64,000 bases of DNA from Phoronis australis (lineage: Eukaryota > Phoronida > Phoronidae), in NCBI GenBank assembly GCA_002633005.1, contig NMRA01000001.1:629299-693298 (forward strand), given 5' to 3'. Both the position numbers and the translations under genes were made by a program. The notes under the pieces were generated by a model that ran no database searches, was not told the DNA's origin, and was given only the letters and a program-made list of their open reading frames with translations. Each line of letters begins with the position of its first letter. The first letter of the stretch is position 1. Shown piece by piece: positions 1 to 14,300 of the stretch.

Positions 1-389
1 TTTTTGCCACGTTTGACACGCTTTGAGAATGTAATACATATAAAATTTTCACTCGGGTACACAGTAGAAATACCATAGAGTATGTAATACCAAAAATCAT
101 GAGGTGAGCTCATAGTATATCTGTGTACAAGTCATAACTGTGTACACAGTCAAGGCGTGTCTGGTTACCCTAATTACCTATACAGTACTTCACAATTAAG
201 CAGTTGTCTATGACATCAAAGACCACTGATACTCTCTGTTTCCATAGACATGAAACAGAGCTTAGTAATTAGTTAAATGATTTTGCAAAATTCATGAAGC
301 GATTAAAAGCAGAATACATGGAGCAAATGACAATGAAATGGTATTCAGCCTGAAAAGCATATAGTGACATACACTTTACCTCAACAACC

Positions 390-628
390 GAGGAGGCAGT
401 GTGGCCTAATGTGATAGGTGCCCGCCTTCTTTTTTCGAGGTCGTGGGTTCGAGTCCCACTGTGCCACACTGCTAGACCCTTGAGCCAGATTTCTAGCTCC
501 TCAGCTCGGTTTTAACTGTATATCAATTAAGCACAGAAATAGTTGCAGGTGATCAGTGTAATGGGCCCACCCGCACGGCCTGAGCATGTCTAGTACACGT
601 TGTACCAGACCGCCTGCAATTTTTTTTA
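390..628 (+). mobile_element. tRNA-derived SINE, complete, with 13-bp target-site duplication
   Basis: The head (about 391-468) is tRNA-like: A-box region TGGCCTAATGTGATAGG, B box GGTTCGAGTCC, and pairing ends GGCAGTG and CACTGTGCC. The body contains CTAGCTCCTCAGCTCGG and CAGGTGATCAGTG, and the tail is T-rich. It is flanked by perfect direct repeats TACCTCAACAACC at 377-389 and 629-641. Other copies are at 38023-38237 (minus), 47312-47497 and probably 62280-62345. Confidence 0.88.
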
Positions 629-641
629 TACCTCAACAACC

Positions 642-3600
642 AGAGTCCTTTTGGTCACCACTTGGTTGCTATGACAAATTAAAAGGGGAGGGCTTTTGCC
701 AACCATGGCGTAAGCAATTTTGATGTGAGAATTGTCAACAGTGAATGTTCAGTCAAATACTTTTAAATTTTGGGATAAAACTGAAAAAGTTCGAATAGGC
801 CACTCAGGGATAGGAACTTCCATCATACTAGAGGTGGAAAAATGCGGTGTTACACTGGCCTCGTTTTAGAAATGTCCCGCGAATTCTAGAGATCACATTG
901 GAAAATGTCACATCTACAGATTCTTCTCTGGTTTATCCAACTTTCTGCCATCGGAATTGCAGCCTGCAGCATAGCAATAAAACTGACTACTGGAACTGGA
1001 AGGTCACATACGGTTAACGCAGTCTAGAAAAAGTTGAAAAAACTAGGCAACAGAAAACAACAGGAGACACTTTAATAGCAAGCAAACAAAGCTATAGAAC
1101 AGTGAGACTGTGTTAATACAGGACTGAAGGTATACACCAGGTGTCGCTGTGTTATCTGGGACTGTCCAATAGCACTTTACACACACTCCCCCCCATCAGA
1201 TGCTCGGTCAGTCGCTCTATGACAACTGTCTCCCAAGCAGATACAGCTTTATCCATAGTATTGGCCTCAAGGTTATGCAATATGTGTATTTAAGTTAGCC
1301 ACACATCTACAAGAATACAGACAAATTTTAACCCAGTAAAAGTATATTTTCTGAAAGTAGAAAGCCTGTAGAATTTGAATTTTGGCTTTATAGCAATCTG
1401 CCATTGATTGGCACTGCCAAGCTTTGTGCCACAGGCCAAAAGAGGGGGTGTCTAGTTACGCAACTTCCTTCTGGATCATGGTGTTGTGCCTAATTCAATT
1501 ACACACAGCATACATTTGGGGTGTGGAATTTGCTCAGAGAGCAGAATTAACAAGCAGAATGTATTGGGTCTGTTTTCCACTACAAGAAGCAAGAGGAGCC
1601 AGAAGGGCTGTTCATTGTACTACTACTGTATGTTGGTACTTTGAAACTGATTATTATAATAAAATTTAAGAGGAATCTAATCATTAAGATTTTAAGCAAT
1701 TAAAGAGCATTTAATAAACAGGTTTGCAGTGAAGTTCATTTTTCTTTTAAATCGCACAGAGAAGATATTTCTTCATAGAACTTCACACCAGTGAGAAGTA
1801 AAACATATATATTGGGTTGAAAACCTTAAGTGCTGAGGCCAGACAAGGCTGGTTGCACATGACAACTGGGTGTAAAACCCAGGTAACACCCAAGAAAAAA
1901 CTTCACAATGGCTACATGGCCATGTCTATTTAGTAAATTTAGCAAAAAAGAAAGGCACGTTCACAGCAAAATAAGAAACAATAAGACGACCAAGTTTGGT
2001 TTGGTATGTTACTCAAGCTGTAATTTCAAAAATTTGAAGCGTTAGTTTTCTAAAATATGATTTTGCTTTTGTTTTATGGAACTTTTTTTATAAAAATCAT
2101 TAGAGCCCTAGGTTTTGATAGCCTCTCATGAAAGATTGGAAAATTTCAAAAACAATTCCAAGCAATGCTTTGCAGCATATTGCATACTATTCGTAAATTT
2201 TAGGGGAATCTCAAGTCGGCCATTTCTAAGATATAATGTTTCAAAGTTAGCTAAATTTGAACACTTTTCCAAGGAACTATTTGAGACCAATTTCAACAGG
2301 GTTAAAGTTGTCTAAATTAAGCAGATTTTTCAGAAAGGAGGCCGGTTTATAGCCATAGTGACTTCATATACATCAGCCACATATAGGCAGCAAAATAGAG
2401 TGTGATTGGAGGTGAAATGACTATTGAATTATTGGACCTTTGAAAGTTGAAATATTTGATAATCCTGGAATATGAGTACCGAATGTGGGCGTTGAACTGG
2501 GAAAATACGGCGAATAAACAGGATTGTCTCTGCCAAAGTGAATAAATGGTTTAATAAACAAACCACCAAATAAAAACATGTACTATTTCAGAGCATTTTT
2601 ACAATGAAGCCCTGGTGTTCATCTTTCAATTCAAAACTCATGACACAGTTGGGAATGATAAAAAATGGTTAATATTTTTACGACATATTCAACTCTGCCA
2701 CATCAAACTATTTCTGCTCAAACTAGTATATTTACAAGATGCTTACCAATCACAACAGGTGGTGCTCACATCAACAAATGACTGGGTAAAGCACTCATAT
2801 ATTGCAACAAGATGATATCATTGAAATACTGTTAACTGAATCACCTTGGCAACCAGTAGGTGCATTTTGTTAAATTCACACATGGCTTATTCAACTAACT
2901 TCACACAACCAGTCAACAACCAAAATTTGTGTATTCAGTTTATTTGGCACACCCTGGCTATCATGTTTAATTCATTCTGAGTGCTGCATTGCTGTACAGT
3001 TGATATTTTCAAAAACTTGACAGTACAGTGGTCAAAGGTCCATGTCTTAAATAAAATCCAAAAGCTCTCTTACAGAATATCAAAAATTAAGAATTCAATC
3101 AAGTTATTAGCCAAATAATTTTAGAGAAAATGTCCGTAGTGAAATTTGTCAGCTTCACCATAATTCCACCCAATGTTTTAAAATAGCGGAATTTTCGTCT
3201 TTACCTCTTTTGATTGTGTTTGAATTGAAATCGGACAACATTTCACCACTTTTACCTTAAAGTTCTGTTTTTTTCACAAACACATAAAGGTGTCACTGGC
3301 ATTTGATTGGCAATGTTTCATGCTGGGAACTGTTTCAATATTTCAACCAGAATCATTACAAAAAGCTAGACGATCTTTTGTACCTGGAGTAAGGATCAAA
3401 ATTTATCTCAATATAAAAAATACAAAAAAATTGATTGAAGTTGAATTTTAACCGTCTTATTTGCCAAACCTCAGGCTCACCAAATTTAAACACAACAGCT
3501 CCAGTCAGCCCTAATGACTGTAACTCTTACCCATCATTATAGCAACACTCATAGCTAAAACTCAGGCAAATATTGGGTAATAACTAAGTTTGGTTTCCAT

Positions 3601-6460
3601 TGGCTACAGAAGACATTTGCCAGGTCCTTGAAACTAAACACACATAATGGCCACCGATTTATGTGCAACCAGGCTGAAAAGACTATTTTCACCTGCCCCG
3701 AGCAGCCAACAGTGTAGTTAAAAGGAAAGGCTCACTAATTTAGAAATCTGAAACAAATAAAGGTTCTAATTGTGGCCATCACTAGACAGACACAACAGCT
3801 AATCACCACATGCAACAGGCAAGCACGAAACACATTTGCAAGCTTTGGCAGTGTAAAAACAGTCTTGTGATAGGGTGGTGCCTTGTTTAAAGGTTTTTTG
3901 TTACATCACTGATAAGTTTTAACTGAAGAATATTTAGCCTTAAGTCAAAATCACCACTGAACTTTTCACCTTGTGAAAGATACGACAACTTTCTGATTAC
4001 AGGTAACGATGGAATATTTTTCGGGAAAAACGAAGAAATTCTTCACTTTTTCTCTGAAATGGCAAAACCCTAAGTACAATCTGCATTGTTGAGTTCAGTA
4101 GCATTTTAGCTTAGTGTCCGAAAGTTGCGTATTGAGTCGATATATAGATAATGACTTAGTTTGGAATATCTTGTTTTGCATAATAACGAACGGATGTGGT
4201 TGTCCCTAGTTGGATGATGGAGCTTGTGGGTATTATTTTAATAAATAGCTTCATTCTTATTTTATCATTTAAAGCTGTCAATTTTTGACCCACTGATGTT
4301 TATTATGCATTCAATTGACTTGTACTTTGTAGATGCAGAAAAGATCAACAGAGACAAATATGAAGATATCAAGAGATAGGATACTTTCAATCTTACCAAA
4401 AAGCCAACAAGTACATTGGATTTCAACATATGAAATACACAAAACTAGGACGACGATAATTCGCAAGTTTCATTAAATAGTTACAGCAACGGTGATGGAA
4501 AATAATTTTCAAAATCATTTCAAAATCCACGAAGAGTTCCATTCACGAAAAAAATGCATAAAAATTTAGACAAAATGGAGGATACGCGACCTTTAAGCCA
4601 AATTAACTAATATAAGCGTTCTGGCTTTGTACTCGTTGATGTAAGATTTTCCTAAGCTTTGATCTTTTGATCCTCAACTTGTTTGTTCTTGATTTGTTTG
4701 TTGCAGTTAGCAAAACTAGTGAACAAGACGGCTGCCCTATGAACATCTAATATCAATTAAAATCAAATACGTCAAACGATACATTTGAGACCACTTGCAC
4801 TCTGACTAAACAACACAAAAGGCTAATCTGCGGATGTTGTTGAGCAACTTCTCATAATCCATGCATTCAGTCACAGCCTGAAATATCTCAGTGCCGTCTC
4901 CCATTCTACACCAATTCACTACTACTAACAGTTAAAAATTAATGAGCTGGGCGGGACACGGCCAGGTGTTTATCAGGTAAGAAATATTACATGACACAAC
5001 CCTCCAAAAACAATGGAGTGTGTTTATGCACCACCCTGAAGAGGAGAGCTGAATTCAGGATGTGACTATTCAAAGTGAAAGCCTGGACAGCGAAGCGAAA
5101 CTTCCAAGTTCAGCAAATTAGGACAAAGTCTCTGCAATTTAGCACACAATACAGCAGAACACAGAAATACCTATTTCGTGAAGACTTGCTTCAAAAAAGT
5201 AAAAAAAAGGAATAAAAAACATTTCATTACTTGTAGCATGGTTTATATGATTTTACGTCTGTCATCAGAAAACATGCAAAGAAGTGTGTGCATTTTCAAA
5301 GAGCAGTGAGCTTTGGAAAAAAACAGTGGGACAGTCTCCAGAATTTGGGAAACGGAAACTCCCACAAAAATTAAATTATCTATATTCTAGAAGTTGGGAA
5401 AATGGCAATTTTGGCCTTCATCATATTACTCAAATTTCAGTCAATGCCCATTCAAGCTACACAGTGGGTAGTTTTGCTGTCTTTCGCCTAATTCTTGAAT
5501 TTGGAACGGCCAATATTGCCTATTTCTAGAATTTGGGATGAATTCGGACCTTAAGTAAAATAATAAATTTTCATTGTCCCAAATTGGAGAATTTTCCCCC
5601 GTAACAGTGTCGGTTAACCTATGGACACTCGACGTTTACTTAACGTCACTTCATATTTTTCTACAGGAAATCTTCAGCATTTTATCAATTCTGGAGAGAT
5701 TTTTAAAAATATCTTTTACCAAACATCCACATGGTTGCACTGGAGTCTTTACCTGAAGAAACTTTGGAATTCACTTGTCTGACATGCTAAAAAAAGAAAA
5801 GAATCCACATGATTGAAAATGCCACCTGCGCTTTGAATCTGCAACGGGCAGTCGTCATCGGAGACGAGTATAACGGTTCACCTGGCTTAACGAGCCGGTG
5901 AAAAATTCAGGCGAAGTGCTTCAATTTCATAAAGAGCTTACCCAGCAACACGCGCATAAATTAAGCGCAGAAGGAGACAATTTTTGGGTGATTAACCCAG
6001 GAATTGGATTACATGCTGAGCATGACATTAATAGGTTCAGCACAGTAACAGAATATTCAAGGGTCAGATACGCAAGAGCTCCATGCTCTAAGTATTTTCA
6101 TAATAAATTGAATTTGTAGCTAACTTTGAAGGTATGCGTTACAAACCACAGATGGCATTCACAACCAGCTTAGAAATTTACCTTTTCGATTATCAGGGCA
6201 ATAAAAAGAACACTCGCGAGTTTAAGAGGTCTCGACTTCCATTTTGGAAAAACACAAAAACTATTTTGAGAAATTAAAAATTTACAATTCGAATAATGTA
6301 CAACCACTGACGTTTTCTCCGATGGAAACAAAAACTTGAACAATACAACTACATCATAAACGTGAAGCTACAAGAAAAAAATCATTTTTTTGCACTAACT
6401 TGATTTTTGGTAGATTTGTCTTATAAATTCATTAGTTAGTAGTATGTGTAATCAAAAGAA
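642..6460. other. AT-rich non-coding stretch
   Basis: Only short chance frames, no splice-bounded coding segment, no RNA gene. Apart from the old repeat at 1336-1412 I see nothing specific. Confidence 0.6.
1336..1412 (+). repeat. Older interspersed repeat, uninterrupted copy
   Basis: AGTAAAAGTATATTTTCTG... GCTTTATAGCAATCTGCC. Related to 16128-16215 and to the split copy around 30404-30880. Confidence 0.6.
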
Positions 6461-6685
6461 ATGTCGGGCGGTATCATACTGACAATACTCAGTGAATGCA
6501 CTGTAATGTCGGGCGGTATCATACTGACAATACTCAGTGAATGCACTGTAATGTCGGGCGGTATCATACTGACAATACTCAGTGAATGCACTGAAATGTC
6601 AGGCGGTATCATACTGACAATACCCAGTGAATGCACTGTAATGTTGGGCCGTATCATACTGACAATACTCAGTGAATGCACTGTT
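6461..6685 (+). repeat. 45-bp minisatellite, 5 units
   Basis: Units start ATGTCGGGCGGTATCATAC at 6461, 6506, 6551, 6596 and 6641, each ending CAGTGAATGCACTG. Because 45 is a multiple of 3, frames stay open on both strands, but no gene is implied. Resembles the inverted 45-bp array at 18387-18556. Confidence 0.97.
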
Positions 6686-7219
6686 ATTTCACTCTTTGTT
6701 AACAAGTGCCAATTACACTGGGAGATTAGTTCCACACATTTTTAATGCTGAAAGAGCTCAAAATGGGCAAAAAAGAGTGTTATAAGCATGCAAGTCAACT
6801 AATGAGCAGTTATTAACAGTTTACGTATCATAATAATAATAATGTCTTCTACCTAAAATCGAAGCATGTGCATTTGATTCAACTATGAAATCCCCTATGA
6901 CACACAGCTGCAAACCTATCTGTATTTTTAGAGCACTCTTACAAGACAGCCAGCCACCCCATTACCCAGAATACCTTGCTGAAGACCAAGTGCCAAGACC
7001 CTCAGGATTCAACAACATTGACATAAGGTATGTGGTAGTTCACATGACCAACAATTCCTGAAACTGAAGGTCAATACCAGATTGATAACTTGCATACACT
7101 AAATTGCCAAACATTCTACTGCCGATGTATTGCTCTCCGATGATTGTGACTCCCCATTGGACAATGAAATAAAGATGGCATCATAACCTTCAGTAATTTT
7201 ATTTGGACGTTGGGATTTT

Positions 7220-7274
7220 CTGATAGCTATTTTCTGATAGCTATTTTCTGATAGCTATTTTCTGATAGCTATTT
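7220..7274 (+). repeat. 14-bp tandem repeat, 4 units
   Basis: CTGATAGCTATTTT repeated with exact 14-bp spacing from 7220. Confidence 0.95.
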
Positions 7275-8837
7275 CTGGCCATGGTGACATTAAGCTCTGT
7301 AGCAACACTGTATCAAATGGATAAATCTATAAAAACGAACGCTCAATCACTCGTCAAGTAACAGCAGGAGGTGAAAACTTTAATTCCCAATACAAAAGTT
7401 TCGCAATAGTTTTTCACATAAAATCCCACGGAAAAAGGAGTCCCTCTGTCTGAGAACTCCAGCGTACAGCGCCTTATATTATTTCAAACATCCCCACCGA
7501 TGGCAATAAAAGAGTTAGACTGGAGTCTTCACTCAACTCCCTTGTGCTACCTAACCTTTAGCCAGTTCCGCACCTGTCCTCGTAAACAATCGTTCAGTCG
7601 TTGTAGGGAATTTACAACATCTCAATCAAACAGTTAGCAAATTAGCAAAATACCAGCAAACGGTTACCTGTGTACACCTGTAACCTTATTACGAAGTGAA
7701 AGATAATGGAGGGCATGATAGGACTCATGCTCGCCAGTCACTTATTTTGCAAAAACCAAGAATAGTAAAAATTGGCTACAGTACACTTAACCTACCAACT
7801 ATAGACACCAATGGCAGTTACATGTTTGACATACATTGCGTTATATTTTTTACACATTTTACATGTTCGCGGGGCAGTTTTTCAACATCTGTAAAATTCT
7901 CACCAGGCAATCAAACCTTCAAAATTGCAAAACAACATTTTTTTGTAATGATGTTTGGGTAAAAAGAGTAAAGAACGTTTTTGTTAAAGAACGTCAACAA
8001 AGCTCTAAACTTTGTGATCGGATAGTATACCAAGTATGGTAAATCATTATTTGTACTTGTCTTGATTTTACATAAGTGAACACTTAGGGGAAGATAAATT
8101 GATGTATTTGGGCATTAAGCGAAGCCCAATCAAAGTACATCAGAGGATACTGCTTGTTGCATAAATAATAAATTAGAAACACAGAGTCAGAAATAAAAAT
8201 ATTCCTGTACCAGTAAAACTACGGTACATGTAAACTACCTGTCTAGAATTATGTACAAAACATGCAGCAACAAATGCTTTTTAAGTAACCATAGACACAA
8301 GATAGACAGGGTAATGATAAGAAAATTTAAGCAGTTACAAAACAGCATTTCCTAACTTTTGAGGTGGGTGTTTTGTGGAACTATGGTGCAGAACTCTAAG
8401 GACATGGCTAAGTTGGGAGGTGTAGTGCCTATTGTTTAGATTACAGAGCGTCAGTAAATGAATATTCCAGGTATAGCCAGCCCAGCTGACAACAGGTGTT
8501 TACACATGTTAACTGTACATATACGCCACTTATAAAACAATAACAAGTCCTACTCAGTTTAGCTAATCACCTGTCCACTAATATTATTATTATTTTGAAT
8601 TTGAAAAACCGTAGAACAACAACACAATGACTGCATTTACATCTTGTTTACGTTAAAATCTCTCACTATGTATGAGGGACAGATGAAATTTAATTTTCTC
8701 ATGTTTACGTACGATATACAATACGAGAATGATGCTTAGCCATATTTTGCACTATAGCTAATAACATAAAACACAATGAAACTTGTGGCACTCATACCAA
8801 TTTAAGATGTACCGTACTTGAAAACTGAAAAAGTACA

Positions 8838-8886
8838 ATTTTGGGGATTAGTTTTGTCCGAAATAGGTGAGATTTTACATTTCATG
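8838..8886. repeat. Single family A transposon end
   Basis: TTTTGTCCGAAATAGGTGAG is the right terminus of family A. No left partner was found close by. Similar single ends occur at 13519-13560, 16685-16715, 55680-55725 and 59435-59470. Confidence 0.5.
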
Positions 8887-9042
8887 GAACAAGCAACAAA
8901 TTGGCATAAACGCAAATAATCCAAAAAATCCTCCACACAGAGTTCATATAGGTGCCATGCCTTTTGTGAGAAATTCACTGGTCGACCTCAGGCATTGATT
9001 GACACAAGACCGCAGTACTGAACCTTACCATTGATGAAATAC

Positions 9043-9289
9043 GGAAAAAATTCTTCGATTTGGGGCAAAAATAATAATTGCTTAAATTGCCATGTTTCTA
9101 CTTTTCAGATGCTTACCACTTTGTTCTACTAATGCTAAAATTTTACCAAAAGCTGTTTGGTAACAGCTATGCCATACAAACGATGGTATAGGCAAATTAA
9201 ATTTTCTTGCAAAGTTACGTTTTTGAGAAATTTGACGAAATTAAATTACCTGTCCACCATATTATGTAGTAAACTGAAGAATGCTTACC
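9043..9289. mobile_element. MITE family B copy (247 bp)
   Basis: Ends AAATTCTTCGATTTGGGGC and, complemented, GCATTCTTCAGTTTAC. The interior matches 36492-36740 along its length (AAATTGCCATGTTTCTAC, GTTTGGTAACAGCTATGCC). Confidence 0.75.
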
Positions 9290-10072
9290 CGTAATACAAG
9301 TTACATTTCTCCACAAGTCCATAAAGACTCCTTAGCAGGCCTTTATCCAGGAATTTGAAAATAGGGTGTCCAAAATGGGGTTCCCAATATTCCAGGGCGT
9401 CCATAATTCCGACGCGTAATCCCCCCCACCTCCATCAATACCCCCAAACACACAGATTTTTTTACAAAAATGCATAGATCAAGGTTTTTACATCTAAGTT
9501 TATAAAAGAGCCTTCTATGGTGAGCATTTTTACTAAAAAAAAACTGTGTAGACCAAGACTTACAATGCTGTCAATCAAGTGTCAAAATATCAACAATGCA
9601 TATACTTTGTATATACATTGTATATTTCTTCCTGCTTTGAAAAAAGAGCCCCCCCCCACTGTGAGCCTTCAGAGGCTTCCTAGTATTCATTACAATGTGT
9701 GAGTCCAATCTTGAAAGGTTCCTATTGACACTGGGAGTCCAAATGATACATTGGGCGTCCTTGCCAGGGAGCTCAGATAAGTGCTAGGGCGTCCATTTGG
9801 ATGCCCAGGGCATACGCTGCATGAAGGCCTGCTCCTTAAGTGAAGACAAAAATGGCCGTGAGTCGAGAGATCATCGAGAAAACTATCTAAATGACATGGA
9901 CATCAGATAGCTCATGAGAAGACAACAAGGAGGCAAGTTGACCAAAGTCCGGCTGGTAGTTCAAATATGGAGTCAATGTGGTATGAATGGATTCAGGATC
10001 TTCATGGACAGAGGTCACCACTGATTATGCTCGCCAAAATAGTTTTCAAAAACAAAATGGATAACAGACTGT

Positions 10073-10213
10073 CAGGTAAAATCTCACCAATTTCAGGCAT
10101 AACATGGTCGTCTGCTGAAATTTTTGCCCCCATTTCTTCAAGACAACCTGAAGAGATCATGAAGAATGATCATTTATCAATTCCTTTTTTGCCAAATAGG
10201 TGAGATTTTACTG
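10073..10213. mobile_element. MITE family A, short copy (141 bp)
   Basis: Left end CAGGTAAAATCTCACCAATT. The right end complements to CAGTAAAATCTCACCTATTT. Same terminal motif as 56398-56625. Confidence 0.72.
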
Positions 10214-10866
10214 TACCTATGTCTACACCTCTCTACCCGCTCTTGACAAATCCTCAAACTCCCTCAAAGGATGTTTGATTTCAGCTGTTCATCACGGAGT
10301 AAATCAAGTAATAGAGGTACGGAAATCTGGACGTACAACGACACAATCATGCGTTTATTGCAGTAATTAGAACAAAGAAGTCCATTCTTCAGGAAGTGCA
10401 TGTTTTTTAATAGACCTCATCACTGTGTTATAGCAGCTGTCAACACCTTCAAAGTATGGCTATAGTTAACACCAGTTTGTTTTCACTGAGTGGGCGCAGC
10501 ACTTGTATATCAGGATTTAAGTGTCACAGGAAGTGCGCAAGGTTTTGCCCAGTTGTTGACATTGTTAAAGCAGGACATCTGAATGAACTAAATCAGCATC
10601 CAGTAGTTTTCACAAATTTAGTGTACAAGTAAAACGCTATTTTATTTTGTCAAACTGCTCTACAAGAGTTCAGATTTTGTTGCGTGCAGATAACATAAAA
10701 CAACATTTTGTAAACTTTGCTTTGTGCGCAACAAGGCAATCAGCCTATCTAAAATAACAAAAGAAGCATTTTGGCCACTATTTTTGTGAGAAATAAGTAG
10801 AGTATAACAGTAAACACAAACGCGTCTTGAAGCAGCAGTAACTAAACCTTTACAGCGATCACAAAG

Positions 10867-11000
10867 TTAAAACTATGTTAAACGGATAAGTGTACTGAAC
10901 GAAGTTAAAGCTATGTTAAACGGATACGTGAACGAAGTTAAAGCTATGTTAAACGGATATGTGAACGAAGTTAAAGCTATATTAAACAGATAAGTGAAAC
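10867..11000 (+). repeat. 33-bp tandem repeat, about 4 units
   Basis: Units contain GAACGAAGTTAAAGCTATGT and TAAACGGATA. The first unit is slightly longer (GTACTGAACG). Confidence 0.92.
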
Positions 11001-11257
11001 TGTTAATTTTTTAAGCATTACAAGGAATAACGCACTTGTCTGTTTCATACAAGTTTTATTTGTATACTAAGTCAGCGAAGAATTCATCATTTGCCATAGT
11101 CTCGAGGCAGGGTGGCCAAGATATTCCGTTGGACTGGATTTTTAATGAGACGAGGCTTTCCCCTATGTGTTATGCGAAAGAGGAACACCCGGGAGTAGCC
11201 CTGAACTTGTTAAGTCACAGCGGTATTCCATCGATCATGTGATGATTACAGTGTGAG

Positions 11258-11345
11258 AAAATACTATGGAGCTTTATAGTGCAAAAATACTATGGAGCTT
11301 TATAGTGCAAAAATACTATGGAGCTTTATAGTGCAAAAATACCAC
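11258..11345 (+). repeat. 26-bp tandem repeat, about 3.3 units
   Basis: ATACTATGGAGCTTTATAGT followed by GCAAAA, period 26 bp. Confidence 0.95.
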
Positions 11346-14300
11346 CCTAACTTGCAAAAAGCACTTTCATGTACTCGGTCACCGGGCATTTGTAAACATG
11401 GATTTCAAAAGGATGTCACAGATGAAATGGAGCCCAAGGGATCACTTCTCAGTACAAACAGAAGTTAGTGTTCATGCAGTCATTGTAAACAACCTATCAA
11501 ACAAGCTCTTGTGTCAGCTCTCAACAACTCAAAACAGCCAACACTGGGTGGTCACATGACCTGTCACATGACACGTCACATGACCTGGCAGGCTTGGTTA
11601 AAAGCAACAGAATTGTAGCTTATGTGTTCAGTCTCTCACATTCACACAGACCCACGAGGCAAAGAATAGAGGGAATTTCTCGTTGCACCAAGCAAATTGA
11701 TCAAGAAATTTACAACTCAGAGGAGTAAATTGTGTTTGGAGTACGACTACAGAGGAGACAGCCATGGATCAAGACTAGAACCAGGTAAACAGGCAACACT
11801 CTATGTCAGAATTTAATGTAAACAATAACAGTTTTAATTATTGTAATGAAGGGTATCTGTAAGGTTATCTATTACGAAACATATCAATTTACAGTTTCCT
11901 ACTGATTGCATGAACCACAACTCGCAAGATATTAAATATAATTTATCCAAAAAAGTGTGGAAGATAAACATGAAAATCAAGATTTGAACTTCACAATTTT
12001 TTTTCATTTTTAATTTGTTTTTGAAGAATAAAACTTTTTTAATAATTTCATAAAGTTCACAAAAAGTCACGATTACTGAAATTGTTTTTAATCTTCTAAC
12101 ATCACAACATGAACTTTAAAACGACATTTGAACTTCACAAAATTGTTATTTTTTTACATTTTTAATTTGTTTTTGAAGAATAAAACACTTTTTCTAAACA
12201 TTTCTTAAAGCTTACAAAAAGTCACGAATATTGAAATTTTTAAACTTCTAACATCACAACATGAATTTTAAATAAATCTTCAAACAAATAAATTGAAAAT
12301 TCCCCCGTTGCACACAAGGTTTCTTGTGTACTATGTAATACACAACAAGACCTTTACCACCATGCCATCTATCTGGAATGGATTACACTAAAAATTGTTT
12401 TTCAATGGATCTTTATGTTTTGGTCTTCAAACTGAATTATAATGTAGGGTAATCTATTACTTCACTCATGTTAGTTTTCTCTTATTCTTTTGAACTTGGA
12501 AGCTGTTTGACTAACACAGAAATGTTCTGTTTTAAGATTTTTTTGTCAGTTTGGCACATTTTACACACTAAAGGCAGTATTTTGAGCCTTCGTAGTCAAA
12601 TTCTGGTAAAAACAGCACTTTCCCAAGCAGGATGTGTTAAGCAGTAAGTTCCTAACATGTCCACTGGCCTATAGTAAGCTTTGTTCCTTTGCCTTTCAGT
12701 CCTAATGTCCTTACATAATAATTTACCTATAACTACAGCAATTAATAGATCAGACACACAGGCCTTTGTGATCTATGATTTACTTCCAGGGTCAAACTTC
12801 CTGTTTGAAGGTTTCTAGGTATTGATTTTATAAAAACCGATCAACATAATATTCAAAACATCTTTCAAAGTAAAGAGCACCATGTGATGCCATGGGTAAG
12901 AAAAATTTATTTCGGCAACTTTCTAAACAAAAATAAAGATCATGGTTTATTCTCAGTTCTGTTTGAACTTAGAAGACGTCATTTAACAAAATTCGGCAAA
13001 GTCCCTATAATATTCAGCTAGGTAATCAGCTTAAATTTGAAAAATGAGAAATTGGCAAAAGCTTCTGTGGGAAACAAGCACGAGAAGGAATGAATAGATG
13101 GTTTAACAAAGCATAAGCCTTTGGCAGAATTATCAGTAGCTTTAAATACAATATCTTGAGGTCTTACCTTAACACATGTAATAGTGCAACCCAATTTCTT
13201 GCCAAAGGTTACCTCTCAACTTCTTTTACCAGACTCGCACACGGTCAGCTCTAAGCCCTATTCACCTCATCTAACACGCCAGTAGCCAAAGTGTCCTCAG
13301 AGGAATTCATTATTTCTGCACTGACAGTCAGCACCTGGTCCCTCATACCATGTTGCACAGTCTCAAACCCATTTAGGTCAATGAATCAATGTTTGCTCTA
13401 CATTTCCATACACACTGAGGTTCGCCCACCAAAATTTTTATAGACTATTTCAGATTTTTGGAGTCCGTGAAAAGAATACAGGCTCCAGTACATTAGCACC
13501 GAATGACACAATATATACAGTAAATCTCATCAATTTAGGACACAACATGGCCAACAAGTGAGATATCATTTCTTCGTTTTCTTCCATAAAAGCACACGTT
13601 TTACCAAATAAACACTCCATCGCTGCTAAGCTTTATAACACCTACTTAACCAGCCAATATATTGACAAACTGTGGACATTCACAGCAGTGTCAGAAACTA
13701 TTGTAAATGTAAAACGCAGTTTGGGTAATTATTATATTTGTCAGGAATTGCAACAAAAATGAGGTCACCATGGTGATACCGCCCAGAAGATTAGCATGAA
13801 ATGAAACGGGTGTTTTTAATTTTAGTTTTATCTCTTACGTAATTCTCAAACTCCATGACGACACACTAATAAACTCAATAAGGATGTTCCTCCAAAGCCT
13901 AATTAAGCCACCAAACAGCAAAACCACAGCAAGCGTAACACTGTAAATAATCATCTATTGCCTAATTACACCAACCAATGGTGCTTCTCTCAGTAGATAC
14001 ACCTTACATCACATCAGCTAACTTTTTGACACTGATCTTAATTGCATCTTCAGTCAAGATCTCCTGTCTAGGCCAGGAATGTACTGATTGGTGGTTGATA
14101 TTAGAGACCAGACTGGCACTTTGGCTTGTTACAGCCAGTCCCTTGACACTGAACATCAAGAAATAAGGAACTACCGCTTCTTTTCAATCCCAGAAATCCC
14201 TTCTTATCTGAGTGAGAACATCACGTTGAGACCAATTTCACAGCTGAAGTATTGGTCAAAATCATTATCTACAAAATGTGGGCAAATACTGTTCAGAATT

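Noticed and set aside
398-468. Possible tRNA gene
   Set aside because: A and B boxes are present but the sequence continues into a repeated SINE body and is bounded by a 13-bp target duplication.
6436-6745. Open frames of 94-99 residues on both strands with a 15-residue repeat
   Set aside because: Product of the 45-bp minisatellite, open in both directions. No codon signal or homology.
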